Source of the DNA: Antrihabitans stalactiti | GTDB lineage: Bacteria > Actinomycetota > Actinomycetes > Mycobacteriales > Mycobacteriaceae | DNA length: 64,000 nt | Assembly: GCF_012932915.1 (NCBI RefSeq) | Contig: NZ_VCQU01000009.1 | Location: forward strand, 268,714-332,713 | Direction of reading: 5' to 3' | The notes under the pieces: model-generated | Seen by the model: only the letters and a program-made list of their open reading frames with translations | Databases searched by the model: none | Told to the model about the DNA's origin: nothing | Shown: in pieces, positions 44,491-53,646 of the stretch | How the letters are laid out: each line of letters starts with the position of its first letter | Numbering within the stretch: the first letter of the stretch is position 1 | Position numbers and translations under genes: made by a program

Positions 44491-45637
44491 TGTCCGGCTC
44501 CGGCGGGACGAACGGGTTGGGCACAGTCGGCGGGAGAGTAGCGAGCGCAGCCTTACGGTCGACACCCGTCACCTGCAGCAGGTCGACGATCGTCGAACGT
44601 AGCTGAGCGAGAACGACACTCGCCGACAGTCCGGCCTTACGCACCAGGTCGAAGCGAGCACCCGCCGCGACCGCCCGCAATTCGCGTTGCGCCTCCGCCA
44701 GACCAGGCCGGTCCTCGAGGCCGGCAAGCGTTGCCGACCGAACAGTTTCGACGGCGTGCGACAACTTTTCGACCTCGTCGACCAAACGTGGGTCGAGGAT
44801 CTCGTCGTCGCGAACGAGTGACAGCGATCGGCGCACGAGGACGCGGATGTTGCGGACCGCATTGTCGAGCGGATCGGCGATCTCTGCCAACCTGGCGACC
44901 TTCGCCCGGGTGTTCCAATGCAACGGCGAGATGCGGCTGATCTCGTGGCCACCCCTCAGATCGTTTCGCAGCGCATCGATCTTGGCCTGAGTATCGCGGG
45001 CGAGATGGAGCGATTCCGCTATGGTCTTCGCGTTCTGCTCCATCAGTCCGTCGGCGCACATGCGGAGCACTTCCGCTGCCACACCGAGGATTTCGCCCGC
45101 AGTGTCCTTTGCACGCAGAATCGGATTGGTCGGGACCATCGCTACCACCGCGACGCCGACCAGCCCGCCGGTCAGGGCATCGATCATTCGATCGAAGCCG
45201 CCGTTTGCGCCTGGCGGGAGCAAGGTCGCAACCAACACGGCCGAACTCGCAGCCTGGACCGTGATGACCGGTCCGCCGTCGAGCAGCACCGCCGCAATCA
45301 TCGCGAGAGCGACAACCAGAACGATCTGCCATGCTCCGCTGCCGATCATATTGATCAGCACGTCGCCGATTCCAACGCCGACCGCTACCCCGACCACCAA
45401 CTCCACGGACCGGCGGAACCGTGCTCCCAGCGCTACACCGAGCGAGACGACAGCGGCAATCGGCGCGAAGAACGGCTTCTGGTGGCCGATCGGGACCGTC
45501 GCCACCCACCAGGCGCACCCAGCGGCCAGCGCGCATTGCAGGATCGGAATCGCAGTCAGCCGAAGGCGGCTCCACGATGCGCGCAGACGGGCCTTCCCGC
45601 GAGACGCATCCAGACGTAGTCGTCTATTCGATGCCAA
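44480..45637 (-). CDS. FUSC-family membrane protein (aromatic acid exporter-like)
   Basis: 385 residues from TTG 45637 (LASNRRLRLDASRG), inside the end of the DUF3151 gene by 14 bp; no better start is visible and the real one is uncertain. Six hydrophobic helices in about 15-160 (LQCALAAGCAWWVATV, PFFAPIAAVVSLGVALGARFRRSVELVVGVAVGVGIGDVL, WQIVLVVALAMIAAVLLDGG) are followed by a long soluble helical cytoplasmic part. This is half of the FUSC repeat unit seen in aromatic-acid exporters. Substrate unknown. Translation may be coupled to DUF3151. Confidence 0.8.
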   Translation of the reverse strand: MASNRRLRLDASRGKARLRASWSRLRLTAIPILQCALAAGCAWWVATVPIGHQKPFFAPIAAVVSLGVALGARFRRSVELVVGVAVGVGIGDVLINMIGSGAWQIVLVVALAMIAAVLLDGGPVITVQAASSAVLVATLLPPGANGGFDRMIDALTGGLVGVAVVAMVPTNPILRAKDTAGEILGVAAEVLRMCADGLMEQNAKTIAESLHLARDTQAKIDALRNDLRGGHEISRISPLHWNTRAKVARLAEIADPLDNAVRNIRVLVRRSLSLVRDDEILDPRLVDEVEKLSHAVETVRSATLAGLEDRPGLAEAQRELRAVAAGARFDLVRKAGLSASVVLAQLRSTIVDLLQVTGVDRKAALATLPPTVPNPFVPPEPDITW

Positions 45638-46040
45638 GTTCTTCGGCTGCGCGAGGATCGCAGTCCTCCAGGAGGTCGAGGCATCGCGCGTATTCGTCGT
45701 TCTCGCCGATCTGCTTGGCGGCGAGCGCCAGCACTCCGACGCAACGCAGGAAGCCGCGGTTCGGTTCGTGGCTGTACGGCACCGGACCGAATCCCTTCCA
45801 GCCGTTGCGCCGCAACTGATCCAGGCCGCGGTGATATCCGGTGCGCGCGTAGGCATATGCCGTGATGACCGCGCCGTCACGCAAGGCCGCCTCGGCAAGA
45901 TAAGCCCACGCGATCGACGCGGTGGGGTGGTCCGCGGCGACCTTTGCAGGTTCGGCGTGGTTGAGCAGTTCCGATTCGGCTTCATCGTCTCCGGGAAGCA
46001 AAGTCGGCTGTGGTCCGAGCAGGTCACCAAAAGACGTCAT
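45624..46040 (-). CDS. DUF3151 family protein, Rv0360c-like
   Basis: 138 residues. MTSFGDLLGPQPTLLPGD at the start, HPTASIAWAYLAEAAL in the middle and RNGWKGFGPVPYSHEPNRGFLRCVGVLALAA are the conserved blocks of this actinobacteria-restricted family, which is helical, probably TPR-like, and of unknown function. In mycobacteria it lies near purA and fba as recalled (Rv0360c), and here it is divergent from the Rv0361-like gene by 48 bp. Confidence 0.9.
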   Translation of the reverse strand: MTSFGDLLGPQPTLLPGDDEAESELLNHAEPAKVAADHPTASIAWAYLAEAALRDGAVITAYAYARTGYHRGLDQLRRNGWKGFGPVPYSHEPNRGFLRCVGVLALAAKQIGENDEYARCLDLLEDCDPRAAEELGIE

Positions 46041-46088
46041 GAGCTACATTGTGCCTTTCGGGGTCTAGCGCGAGAAACGGGGTGAAGC

Positions 46089-47063
46089 GTGCCGAAGGAC
46101 GAAAAGGCGCCGCAGCAGCCGAATGTCGACCCTGGGGAGTCGGTGCCGGATCCTGAGTCGACGCAGGCGATGGCTGCGATCGACGATTCCGAACCTGAAG
46201 ACACCCCTACCGACAAGCCGTCTACTGCGGACAAGCCGATCGTCTCGGACGAGACCGCGCCGATGCCGGTCACACCGCCGCCGCCCGTCCCGCCGAAGGC
46301 ACCTGCACCGAGGCGTGTTCCCCCACCGGCCGTTTCGCGACCGCCCGCCCCTCCGCAAGCAGGCCCGACGGCACCGACCCAGCCGATCAGGCGGGTCTCG
46401 CCGCCGCCACCGCGCCAGACTCATCCGCCGACCTCGCCGCCGAAAGCTCCGGCACCTCGTCCGCCGGTAGCGCCGCCGGTTTCGGTGGCCAAGCACCCCG
46501 AGCCGCCGGCGCCTGCTCCCCCGGCACCCACGCCGCCGCCCCCGCCCGTGGAGTCCGCGCCGAAGCCTCCACCGCCTCCCGCCGCGAAGCCGCAACGTGT
46601 GCTCCCCGCCGAGCCGCCGCCTCCCCGTAAGAAGGGTGGCAAGAAACTCCTCGTGCTCGCAGTGCTGGTCCTTCTGGCAGCTGCCGTCGTTGCCGGGGTC
46701 TGGGTAACGCGCAGCAGCGATTCCAGGAAGTCGACCGAAACTCAGGTCAAGGAATCGATCGAGCTGTTCGGACACGCCCTGACCACCGGTGACATCCAAA
46801 CGCTGCGACGCACCACCTGCGGACCGTTCGGCGACTACTACAAACAGATTTCCGACGAGCGCTTCGCCGAGGTCTACAAAGCCGAGGTCGATCAGAAGTC
46901 GATCCCTGTGGTCCAGAGCGTCGGCCGGGTTTCGGTCACCGACGACACCGCTATCGCCGAGGTCACCGTCTACCGCAAGGCCGATCCGAGCAACCGCCTC
47001 ACCCGGACCCTCAACCTGATGCACGTCGACGACGCGTGGAAGGTCTGCGAGCCACCAGCCTGA
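46089..47063 (+). CDS. Pro-rich membrane-anchored protein, Rv0361-like
   Basis: 324 residues from GTG 46089. About 180 cytoplasmic residues are dominated by Pro and Ala (Pro-rich from 60 on), then basic KKGGKK and one membrane helix (186-206), and an outside domain of about 115 residues with TCGPFGDYY and a C-terminal DDAWKVCEPP. The two cysteines and WKVC tail recall the smaller protein at 9588-9992. The Pro-rich part suggests a scaffold for cell-wall or signalling proteins; function unknown. A 60-nt palindrome follows, terminating against the convergent EmbR-like gene. Confidence 0.82.
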   Translation: MPKDEKAPQQPNVDPGESVPDPESTQAMAAIDDSEPEDTPTDKPSTADKPIVSDETAPMPVTPPPPVPPKAPAPRRVPPPAVSRPPAPPQAGPTAPTQPIRRVSPPPPRQTHPPTSPPKAPAPRPPVAPPVSVAKHPEPPAPAPPAPTPPPPPVESAPKPPPPPAAKPQRVLPAEPPPPRKKGGKKLLVLAVLVLLAAAVVAGVWVTRSSDSRKSTETQVKESIELFGHALTTGDIQTLRRTTCGPFGDYYKQISDERFAEVYKAEVDQKSIPVVQSVGRVSVTDDTAIAEVTVYRKADPSNRLTRTLNLMHVDDAWKVCEPPA

Positions 47064-47077
47064 CCCAACCAGCCTGA

Positions 47078-47137
47078 CCCAACCCTCGTGAGTCTTTTTG
47101 GAGTCCAGGGACTCCAAAAAGACTCACGAGGGTTGGG
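47078..47137. repeat. 60-nt perfect palindrome (29-bp arms) between convergent genes
   Basis: Arms 47078-47106 and 47109-47137 are exact complements with a 2-nt loop AG. The inner 46 nt (47085-47130, beginning CTCGTGAGTCTTTTTGGAG) match the element at 62501-62546 apart from one base. It sits after the Rv0361-like stop and before the convergent EmbR-like stop, so it can act as a bidirectional terminator. It is AT-richer (TTTTT/AAAAA) than its surroundings. Confidence 0.9.
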
Positions 47138-47255
47138 GGTTGTGCAGTCTTAAGCGTTCGTTAAGCAAACTCCAACGACCCCGCGGCATTGTCTTTCATG
47201 GCTGGGGATCGGGTGCGGCGGAGGGGACCGCATCCGGTCCCTGCCTCATTGGTAC

Positions 47256-48386
47256 CTAGCGCGAGGTCTCTTCGAAAACCATGGTGGTGGAACCGATTCG
47301 GATGGCGTCGCCGTTTCCGAGCAGCGCTCCGCCGTCGATCTGGTGACCGCGCAGGAACACCCCGTTCGCCGACTGCAAGTCTCTGATCAGCAATCCGGCC
47401 GGACTGGGTTTGATCTGCGCGTGATAGCGACTTACCTTCGGGTCGTCGAGTTCGAGATCGTTGTCGGTCATGCGGCCGATCCGAAGTCCGTCCGCCGGTA
47501 TCGCCACCGTCCGACCGTCCTCGACCCGCAACCGCCCACGCCGGACCGCGTTCGGCATTTCACCGACGGTTTCACTCATTGCCTTCGCCAGCCGCTCCGC
47601 CTGACCGATCGACCCGGGCACGAGCGGCTCCTGCCGCAGAACCTGCTGCTCGAGCTGGACGAGAGCCGGACTCGGATCGATGCCCAACTCCTCGGCCAGG
47701 ATCGCCCGGACCCTACGACACGCATCCAGCGCCTCGGCCTGACGATTCGACAAGTACAGCGCCGTGATCAGCTGGCCCCACAACGGTTCGCGCAGCGGAA
47801 ACTCGCCGGTCAATGCGATCAGTTCACCGACGACCGCGCTCGCGCGGCCGCAGGCGAGGTCGGCGTCGATTCGTGCCGACACCGTCAGGAGTCGCTCCTC
47901 TTCGACGGCCGCAGCGAAATCGTCGGCGAACTGCAGCCCACGTAAGTCCGAAAGAGCCTTGCCACTCCACTCGGCGAGGGCCGCTGCGAAATGCTTCGCT
48001 GCGGCAGCCGCGTCGCCCGCCTCGGCAGCCTTCGTCCCCGCCGCGCGGGCTGCCTCGAACCTGCCGAGATCGCATTCACCATCGTCGATGTGCAACTTGT
48101 AGCCGGGCGACGCGGTCGCCAAGATCGCCTGCGCGTCGACTCCCGCGTTGCGCAACGTCTTTCGCAGGTTCGACACGAACACTTGCAGGCTCGATGCGTA
48201 CGCGTCGGGCGCGTCGTTGTCCCACACGGCATCGGCGAGCGCTTCCGACGGGACTGCCCGCCGACGATTGACCGCGAGCAGCGCAATCATCGTGCGCGGC
48301 TTAGGACCGCCCACCGGAAGCGGAACACCGTCGACCATCAGCTGCACTGGACCGAGAACGCGCAGGTCGACGCGCGGGCTCGCCAC
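47256..48386 (-). CDS. EmbR-like regulator (SARP/BTAD with C-terminal FHA)
   Basis: 376 residues, near the length recalled for EmbR of M. tuberculosis. OmpR-type winged helix at about 5-95, bacterial transcriptional activation (BTAD) TPR domain at about 100-255 (RFEAARAAG...AEWSGKALSDL...LIALTGEFPLREPLWGQLITALY), and FHA at about 295-370 (RIGRMTDNDLELDDPKVSRYHAQI ... SANGVFL). The FHA reads Ser/Thr kinase phosphorylation, so it links to the kinase system elsewhere in this window. EmbR activates arabinosyltransferase genes in mycobacteria; none lies nearby. It is followed, same strand, by nothing related; fba is just upstream on the same strand. Confidence 0.9.
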   Translation of the reverse strand: MASPRVDLRVLGPVQLMVDGVPLPVGGPKPRTMIALLAVNRRRAVPSEALADAVWDNDAPDAYASSLQVFVSNLRKTLRNAGVDAQAILATASPGYKLHIDDGECDLGRFEAARAAGTKAAEAGDAAAAAKHFAAALAEWSGKALSDLRGLQFADDFAAAVEEERLLTVSARIDADLACGRASAVVGELIALTGEFPLREPLWGQLITALYLSNRQAEALDACRRVRAILAEELGIDPSPALVQLEQQVLRQEPLVPGSIGQAERLAKAMSETVGEMPNAVRRGRLRVEDGRTVAIPADGLRIGRMTDNDLELDDPKVSRYHAQIKPSPAGLLIRDLQSANGVFLRGHQIDGGALLGNGDAIRIGSTTMVFEETSR

Positions 48387-48396
48387 AGGACTACGC

Positions 48397-49434
48397 CTAG
48401 CCGGCGCTGACTGAACGACCCGCGGACTTCAGGTCGTTGCATGCCTCGATCACGCGGGCGGTCATGTTGGCTTCGGCCTTCTTGAGGTAGCCACGCGGGT
48501 CGTAGACCTTCTTGTTGCCCACGTCGCCATCGACCTTCAGCACACCGTCGTAGTTGGCGAACATATGGCCGGCGATCGGGCGCGTGAACGCGTACTGCGT
48601 GTCGGTGTCGACGTTCATCTTGACGACGCCGAACTTCAGCGCATCGTCGATCTCGGACTTCAGCGAGCCGGACCCGCCGTGGAAGACGAAATCGAATGGA
48701 TGTGAGCCCTCGGGTAGTCCGAGCTTGGCGGCGGCGACACGCTGGCCTTCTGCCAGGACCTCCGGCTTGAGGACGACGTTGCCCGGCTTGTACACACCGT
48801 GGACGTTGCCGAAGGTTGCGGCAAGCAGGTACAGACCGTTCTCGCCATGGCCGAGCGCGTCGATGGTCTTCTCGAAATCTTCGGGTGTGGTGTAGAGCTT
48901 CTCGTTGATCTCGGCTTCGACGCCGTCCTCTTCGCCACCGACGACGCCGATTTCGACCTCGAGAATGATCTTCGCGGCCGCAGCGGCTTTCAGCAGTTCC
49001 TTGGCGATCTCGAGGTTCTCGTCGATCGGGATTGCCGAGCCGTCCCACATGTGGGACTGGAACAGCGGGTTCTTGCCAGCGTTCACACGCTCCTGCGAAA
49101 TGGCGAGCAGCGGACGCACGTAGGTGTCCAGCTTGTCCTTGGGGCAGTGGTCGGTGTGCAGCGCGATGGTCACGTCGTACTTCGCGGCGATCACGTGCGT
49201 GAACTCGGCCAGCGCCGTCGCGCCGACGACCATGTCTTTGATACCGAGGCCCGAACCGAATTCGGCGCCACCGGTAGAGAACTGGATGATGCCATCGCTA
49301 CCCGCATCGGCGAAGCCCTTGATGGCAGCGTTGATGGTTTCCGATGACGTGCAGTTGATCGCGGGGAAGGCGAAGGCGTGCTCTTTCGCCCGACCAAGCA
49401 TCTCGGCATAGACCTCGGGAGTCGCGATAGGCAC
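48397..49434 (-). CDS. fba: Class II fructose-bisphosphate aldolase
   Basis: 345 residues from GTG 49434, preceded by GGAGG at 8 nt; a far longer same-frame extension covers the DedA gene and is rejected. Glycolytic/gluconeogenic cleavage of fructose-1,6-bisphosphate. The zinc-site ALHTDHC, the catalytic GGSGS (FVFHGGSGSLKSEID) and VKMNVDTDTQYAF are present. It ends 11 bp before the EmbR-like gene on the same strand. Divergent from DedA1 over a 180 bp gap, which contains a TAGGGTATTAGGC -10 candidate in the reverse direction. Confidence 0.96.
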   Translation of the reverse strand: MPIATPEVYAEMLGRAKEHAFAFPAINCTSSETINAAIKGFADAGSDGIIQFSTGGAEFGSGLGIKDMVVGATALAEFTHVIAAKYDVTIALHTDHCPKDKLDTYVRPLLAISQERVNAGKNPLFQSHMWDGSAIPIDENLEIAKELLKAAAAAKIILEVEIGVVGGEEDGVEAEINEKLYTTPEDFEKTIDALGHGENGLYLLAATFGNVHGVYKPGNVVLKPEVLAEGQRVAAAKLGLPEGSHPFDFVFHGGSGSLKSEIDDALKFGVVKMNVDTDTQYAFTRPIAGHMFANYDGVLKVDGDVGNKKVYDPRGYLKKAEANMTARVIEACNDLKSAGRSVSAG

Positions 49435-49614
49435 TGAACAGACCTCCGTGTGCGTCGTGAATCCGCCCGGATCAGGGCGGCTTTGAATCTCGCTGCCTAA
49501 TACCCTAGGACAGACGAGCTTCGTACCGGTACCGAACCCGGACCTCGTGGTATAGAACGCGCTCACCGCCGGTATTGCGGCGACCACCTGCGCGACGCCG
49601 GTACTGTAGGGCAG

Positions 49615-50325
49615 GTGATTGAGCTGGCGGCCTCGGATGCTGTGACGACGAACTTGGCATTGATGCCGCAATGGTTGGACCCGATGTATCTCCTGAACGA
49701 GAAGTTCGCGAGCGTGGTGATTCCGGCCATCCTGGTCATCGTGTTCATCGAGACCGGACTGCTGTTCCCGCTGCTCCCGGGCGATTCGCTGCTGTTCACG
49801 GGCGGGCTCCTCGCAGCCCAAGACGGCGATCCGAACATCTGGATTCTGGTTCCGGCAGTCGCTTTGACGGCCATTGCGGGCGATCAGTGCGCGTACTGGA
49901 TCGGACGCAGGATCGGTCCGGCGCTGTTCAACAAGGAAGATTCGCGATTCTTCAAGCAGAAATATGTGACCGAATCGCACGCCTTCTTCGAGAAGTACGG
50001 GCCGAAGACGATCATCCTGGCCCGATTCGTTCCGATTGTCAGAACCTTCACGCCTGTTCTCGCGGGTGTGTCGAAGATGACGTACCGCAAGTTCCTCACC
50101 TTCGACATCGTCGGCGGCATCTTGTGGGGCGGCGGCGTCACAATCCTCGGTTACTTCCTCGGCAACGTCGGCTTCATCCGCGACAACGTCGAGGGAATCT
50201 TTTTGCTCATCGTGTTGCTCTCCGTCTTGCCGGCGATCATCCACGTCGCGCAACGCGTGCGCGCAGGTCGTAAGCCCGTCGATCTTGCCGATCCGGTCGC
50301 GACCCCGAACGAGCCTGCTGGCTGA
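49615..50325 (+). CDS. DedA-family membrane protein 1 (Rv0364-like)
   Basis: 236 residues from GTG 49615. Motifs of the DedA/SNARE-associated fold are present: FPLLPGDSLLFTGG and, after the AYWIGRRIG helix, ARFVPIVRTFTPVLAG with the conserved arginines, plus several membrane helices. The family is implicated in membrane lipid flipping and proton-dependent envelope homeostasis. It is transcribed with a second DedA 2 bp later (stop TGA, GT, ATG), a tandem pair. Confidence 0.92.
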   Translation: MIELAASDAVTTNLALMPQWLDPMYLLNEKFASVVIPAILVIVFIETGLLFPLLPGDSLLFTGGLLAAQDGDPNIWILVPAVALTAIAGDQCAYWIGRRIGPALFNKEDSRFFKQKYVTESHAFFEKYGPKTIILARFVPIVRTFTPVLAGVSKMTYRKFLTFDIVGGILWGGGVTILGYFLGNVGFIRDNVEGIFLLIVLLSVLPAIIHVAQRVRAGRKPVDLADPVATPNEPAG

Positions 50326-50327
50326 GT

Positions 50328-50996
50328 ATGAATGCTGCGTCGCACGGTTTCGGCGTTCTCGAAACCGCTGGTCCAGTGGTCGTGTGGGTAGTTGTCCTCA
50401 CGCTCGTATTTCTCGAATGCGCTCTGATCATCGGGTTGTTCCTCCCTGGCGATTCAATGCTGATCACAGCAGGCATCGTTCTCGCGACGCACACCACGGG
50501 CGGTCAGCAAGCCTGGGCCTTGTCGGTCGGTGCGATGATCGCCGCGATCGCGGGCAATCAGGTCGGCTATGTCATCGGCCACCGGACCGGGGCAAAGCTG
50601 GTTGCCAGACGCGACGGCAAATATCTGAACACCGCGAACCTCCATCGGGTCAACGGAATGCTGGACCGCCATGGTTTCTGGGCGGTCCTGGTCTCGCGTT
50701 GGATCCCCTGGGTGCGGACGCTGTGCCCGCTGGTCGCAGGCGCCGCCAAGATGGACCACACGAAGTACACGATCGCCAGCACGCTCGGAGCCATCGTGTG
50801 GGCGCCGGTTCTACTGTTGCTCGGCTTCTACTGCGGGACGTTCCTGCACCGCATCTCATGGCTCATGCCGGTTGTCATCGGAGTGATGGTGGCGGTCCTC
50901 GTTATCGGAACGATCCTCGGGATCCGGCACTACTACCAGGAGATGGCCAAGCCCGCCGAAGAGGTCGAGGTCGACGAGGTCGAGCACGAGCTCTGA
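50328..50996 (+). CDS. DedA-family membrane protein 2
   Basis: 222 residues, starting 2 bp after DedA1. LFLPGDSMLITAG and SRWIPWVRTLCPLVAGAAKM are the DedA signatures, with ETAGPVV-type hydrophobic helices throughout. The acidic tail EEVEVDEVEHEL is unusual. Probably arose by tandem duplication and may form a heteromeric or redundant pair. It ends 1 bp from the convergent GH76 gene. Confidence 0.9.
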   Translation: MNAASHGFGVLETAGPVVVWVVVLTLVFLECALIIGLFLPGDSMLITAGIVLATHTTGGQQAWALSVGAMIAAIAGNQVGYVIGHRTGAKLVARRDGKYLNTANLHRVNGMLDRHGFWAVLVSRWIPWVRTLCPLVAGAAKMDHTKYTIASTLGAIVWAPVLLLLGFYCGTFLHRISWLMPVVIGVMVAVLVIGTILGIRHYYQEMAKPAEEVEVDEVEHEL

Positions 50997-50997
50997 A

Positions 50998-52107
50998 TCA
51001 CGACGCGATCCGTGCCGCGGCTTCCATGAGCATCCAGCCGCTGAGCTGAACCGAGAGGTCGCGTTCACCGAAAGACGACGACGACACCGACCCGCCACTG
51101 AGCACTGCCACCGAGTCCCCCAGGTCCGGCACGCGCGCCTTGATGGACCACTCCGGACCGAACAACGGCAGACCGTCGACTGCCAGGCTGTTCTCCCACG
51201 CTGCTTCGGCAGACGCCAGCACGATCCGTGCGGCAGTTTCGCGGGCAAGGACGTCGGCATCACTGTCGCCGGGCAGCACCCGCGCGACGAGCGCGAGATA
51301 ACGCGCGAGAATCCCGTCGAACAGGCCGCCGTCGCCGCCGTCCGACCCGACGATCACCCCGTTTGTCGTGAGCCGCTGCTCGACCGCCGCGACGAGCGAA
51401 TGCACACGTGCACTGTGGCGCGGTTCCCCCAGCTGGACTGCCAATTCCGTTTCGAGGCCGAGCACGACGCCCTGACAGTAGGTGTAGATGTTGCGTTCCA
51501 AGCCGCCGGCGGCTGGACGAGTGCCGTCGAAAATCAGGCCGGTCTCCGGATCGCGCAGGGTCACGTCGAGCCAGTCCGCCATTTCCTGTGCGCGCCACAC
51601 CTTTCCGGTGCGAAGCAGCAGGATTCCTGCCGGACCGTTCGCCGGTGCGTTGTAGAAGTTCGAGCCGACGCACCATGGAATGCCGCCACCTGCCTCGGGT
51701 GCCCATGACTGGTAGAGCTCGGACTCGAGGGCACCGACAGCGCGACGGAAGTCGATCAGCTGCGTCAGTTGCGCGCGTTCGAGGGCGATGCCGAGCCATG
51801 CCATGTCGTCGTAGTACTTGTTGGTCCAGCCAGTGAGGTTGCGAACCCGGACGCCCCGGGCGATGCGTGCGATTCGGCGCTTCCGCGCCGGGGTGGGCTC
51901 CCGCTCCGCAGCGTCGACCGCGCAGTCGATCAGATGGGCCTGCCACCAGTAGTGCCAACGCAGCATGAACCGCTCGTCGGGGACGGCGGGCCAGCCGACC
52001 ACTCCGAGCCTGGTACCCGGCAGGCCCCAGACCCGCCGAAGGTGTCGTGCCTCGATCGCACGTTCCGCTGCGTCGGCGCGTGCCGACCACTCCGCTTGCA
52101 TAGTCAT
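50998..52107 (-). CDS. Glycoside hydrolase family 76 protein, Rv0365c-like
   Basis: 369 residues from ATG 52107 (GGAC lies upstream; ATG 52101 is possible). The adjacent catalytic aspartates D100-D101 in NKYYDDMAWLG mark GH76 alpha-1,6-mannanase-type (alpha/alpha)6 barrels, and the length equals that recalled for Rv0365c. There is no signal peptide, so it may act in the cytosol or be a non-classical enzyme. Substrate is presumably an alpha-1,6-mannan of the lipomannan type, inferred from the family. A longer upstream reading overlaps the SpoU gene and is rejected. Confidence 0.88.
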   Translation of the reverse strand: MTMQAEWSARADAAERAIEARHLRRVWGLPGTRLGVVGWPAVPDERFMLRWHYWWQAHLIDCAVDAAEREPTPARKRRIARIARGVRVRNLTGWTNKYYDDMAWLGIALERAQLTQLIDFRRAVGALESELYQSWAPEAGGGIPWCVGSNFYNAPANGPAGILLLRTGKVWRAQEMADWLDVTLRDPETGLIFDGTRPAAGGLERNIYTYCQGVVLGLETELAVQLGEPRHSARVHSLVAAVEQRLTTNGVIVGSDGGDGGLFDGILARYLALVARVLPGDSDADVLARETAARIVLASAEAAWENSLAVDGLPLFGPEWSIKARVPDLGDSVAVLSGGSVSSSSFGERDLSVQLSGWMLMEAAARIAS

Positions 52108-52148
52108 GATCTTGTCCGATGCGTCGTAGAATCTGCGCGTGAATCGCG

Positions 52149-52811
52149 CTACCACGCCGTCCCGAGATCGGCGTGTCGGCGAATCCACGCGTGCATCGCA
52201 ATTCCGGCCGCGACGCCGGCGTTGATGCTGCGCGTAGAACCGAACTGCGCTATGGAGACAGTCATTTCGGCGCCGTCGCGCGCATCGTTGCTCACTCCCG
52301 GACCTTCCTGCCCGAACAACAGCAGGCACGCACGCGGCAGTTCCGCCGTTTCGATCGGGACCGAGCCGGGTGTGTTGTCGACTGCGACGACAACAAGGTT
52401 CGACGCAGCTGCGAACTCGAGCAAGGCGGCGACATCGGGATGATGAATGATCCGCTGGTAGCGGTCGGTCACCATCGCTCCGCGCCGATTCCATCGCCGT
52501 CGTCCGACGATATGCACAGCCTCTGCAGCGAACGCGTTGGCTGTGCGCACGACGGTGCCGATGTTCGAGTCGTGGCCGAAGTTCTCGATCGCCACGTGCA
52601 AGCTGTGGCGGCGAGTATCGATATCGGCGACGATCGCGTCGCGGGTCCAGTACCGGTACGCATCGACGACGTTGCGCCGGTCACCGAGCTCGAGCAACTC
52701 GGCGTCGTACCGCGGGTCGGTCGGCGGCGGCGTCCCGTATTCGGTCAGCCATGGCCCGACCCCATTGGGGTGTTCGGCCCACTCGGTGGGGCCGGGCTCG
52801 TCGGCAGACAT
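52149..52811 (-). CDS. SpoU/TrmH-type RNA 2'-O-methyltransferase, Rv0380c-like
   Basis: 220 residues from ATG 52811. SPOUT motif 1 HDSNIGTVVRTANAF, motif 2 LLLFGQEGPGVS and motif 3 SINAGVAAGIAMHAW form the SAM-binding knot. It methylates ribose in tRNA or rRNA; which nucleotide is unclear. Its ATG begins 2 bp after the stop of the SDR gene, so the two are co-transcribed. A longer frame into the SDR gene is rejected. Confidence 0.9.
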   Translation of the reverse strand: MSADEPGPTEWAEHPNGVGPWLTEYGTPPPTDPRYDAELLELGDRRNVVDAYRYWTRDAIVADIDTRRHSLHVAIENFGHDSNIGTVVRTANAFAAEAVHIVGRRRWNRRGAMVTDRYQRIIHHPDVAALLEFAAASNLVVVAVDNTPGSVPIETAELPRACLLLFGQEGPGVSNDARDGAEMTVSIAQFGSTRSINAGVAAGIAMHAWIRRHADLGTAW

Positions 52812-52813
52812 GG

Positions 52814-53596
52814 TCAGGATCGGGTCAGCACTCGACTGGCGGTCCGAACGATCCAATCCGGTGAATACTTCGCGGCTGCCGCAAACGCCTTGCCCTGCAG
52901 GCCGACGACGTAGTGCACCGTCGGAATCCAGCTGCGCTTCTTGGTCGCGTTCCAGACCTCGTCGGCAACATTCTCCGGTGTGAGCTTTACGCCGAGCGAC
53001 TTCGTCGAACCGGTCTCGACTCCGTCGATCATCTTGGTCTGCACGAAGAGCGGGAAGATTGCGATGACGCGAACGTCGTCTCGACGCCATTCCAGATCCA
53101 GCGCCTCCGTCAGGCTCTTCACCGCGGCTTTGGTTGCGCCGTAGGTCGCAAGTTCCGGCTGGCCGTAGAACGCCGACGCCGAGCACATGTTCACGACCTG
53201 CGCGCCTTTGGTCGCCCGCAAGTACGGGAATGCCGTTTGCGAGCCGTGGACCACGCCACCGAAGTTGATGTCGATCATCTTTTGGTGCGTGGCGGAATCC
53301 ATCTCGTCGAATCGCCCGGCGGTCAGCACGCCTGCGTTGTTGATCAGCACGTCGAGCCGTTCGTGTACGGACCAGAAGTTCTTCAGCGCCGAGCGCCATT
53401 GCGCTGGATCGGCGACGTTCATCAGCCCTGCGTACGAGGCGCCGCCCGCCTTGCCGATCTCCTCACGCAACGAGCGCAAGCCTGGTTCGTCGACGTCGTA
53501 TATGCCGACCAGGTAACCCTCTCGCGCGAAGCGCAATGCGGTCGCGCGACCGATGCCGGAAGCGGCACCGGTGATGAACACAGTCGGTTTACTCAT
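52814..53596 (-). CDS. Short-chain dehydrogenase/reductase
   Basis: 260 residues. TGAASGIG nucleotide loop at 9-16, NNAG, catalytic serine in SASAFYG and YGATK (Y-x-x-x-K). The C-terminal WNATKKRSWIPTVHYVVGLQGKAFAAAAKYSPDWIVRTASRVL extension is common in mycobacterial lipid-type SDRs. Substrate unknown, possibly a lipid alcohol. It is the first gene of a pair with the SpoU methyltransferase. Confidence 0.88.
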   Translation of the reverse strand: MSKPTVFITGAASGIGRATALRFAREGYLVGIYDVDEPGLRSLREEIGKAGGASYAGLMNVADPAQWRSALKNFWSVHERLDVLINNAGVLTAGRFDEMDSATHQKMIDINFGGVVHGSQTAFPYLRATKGAQVVNMCSASAFYGQPELATYGATKAAVKSLTEALDLEWRRDDVRVIAIFPLFVQTKMIDGVETGSTKSLGVKLTPENVADEVWNATKKRSWIPTVHYVVGLQGKAFAAAAKYSPDWIVRTASRVLTRS

Positions 53597-53646
53597 ACGG
53601 GCCAGAATAATTGCCCTGAATCAGTGGGTCGCTCCGCTCCGGCCGG

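Noticed and set aside
48397..50253. Long extension upstream of fba
   Set aside because: Covers the opposite-strand DedA gene; GTG 49434 with GGAGG is better.
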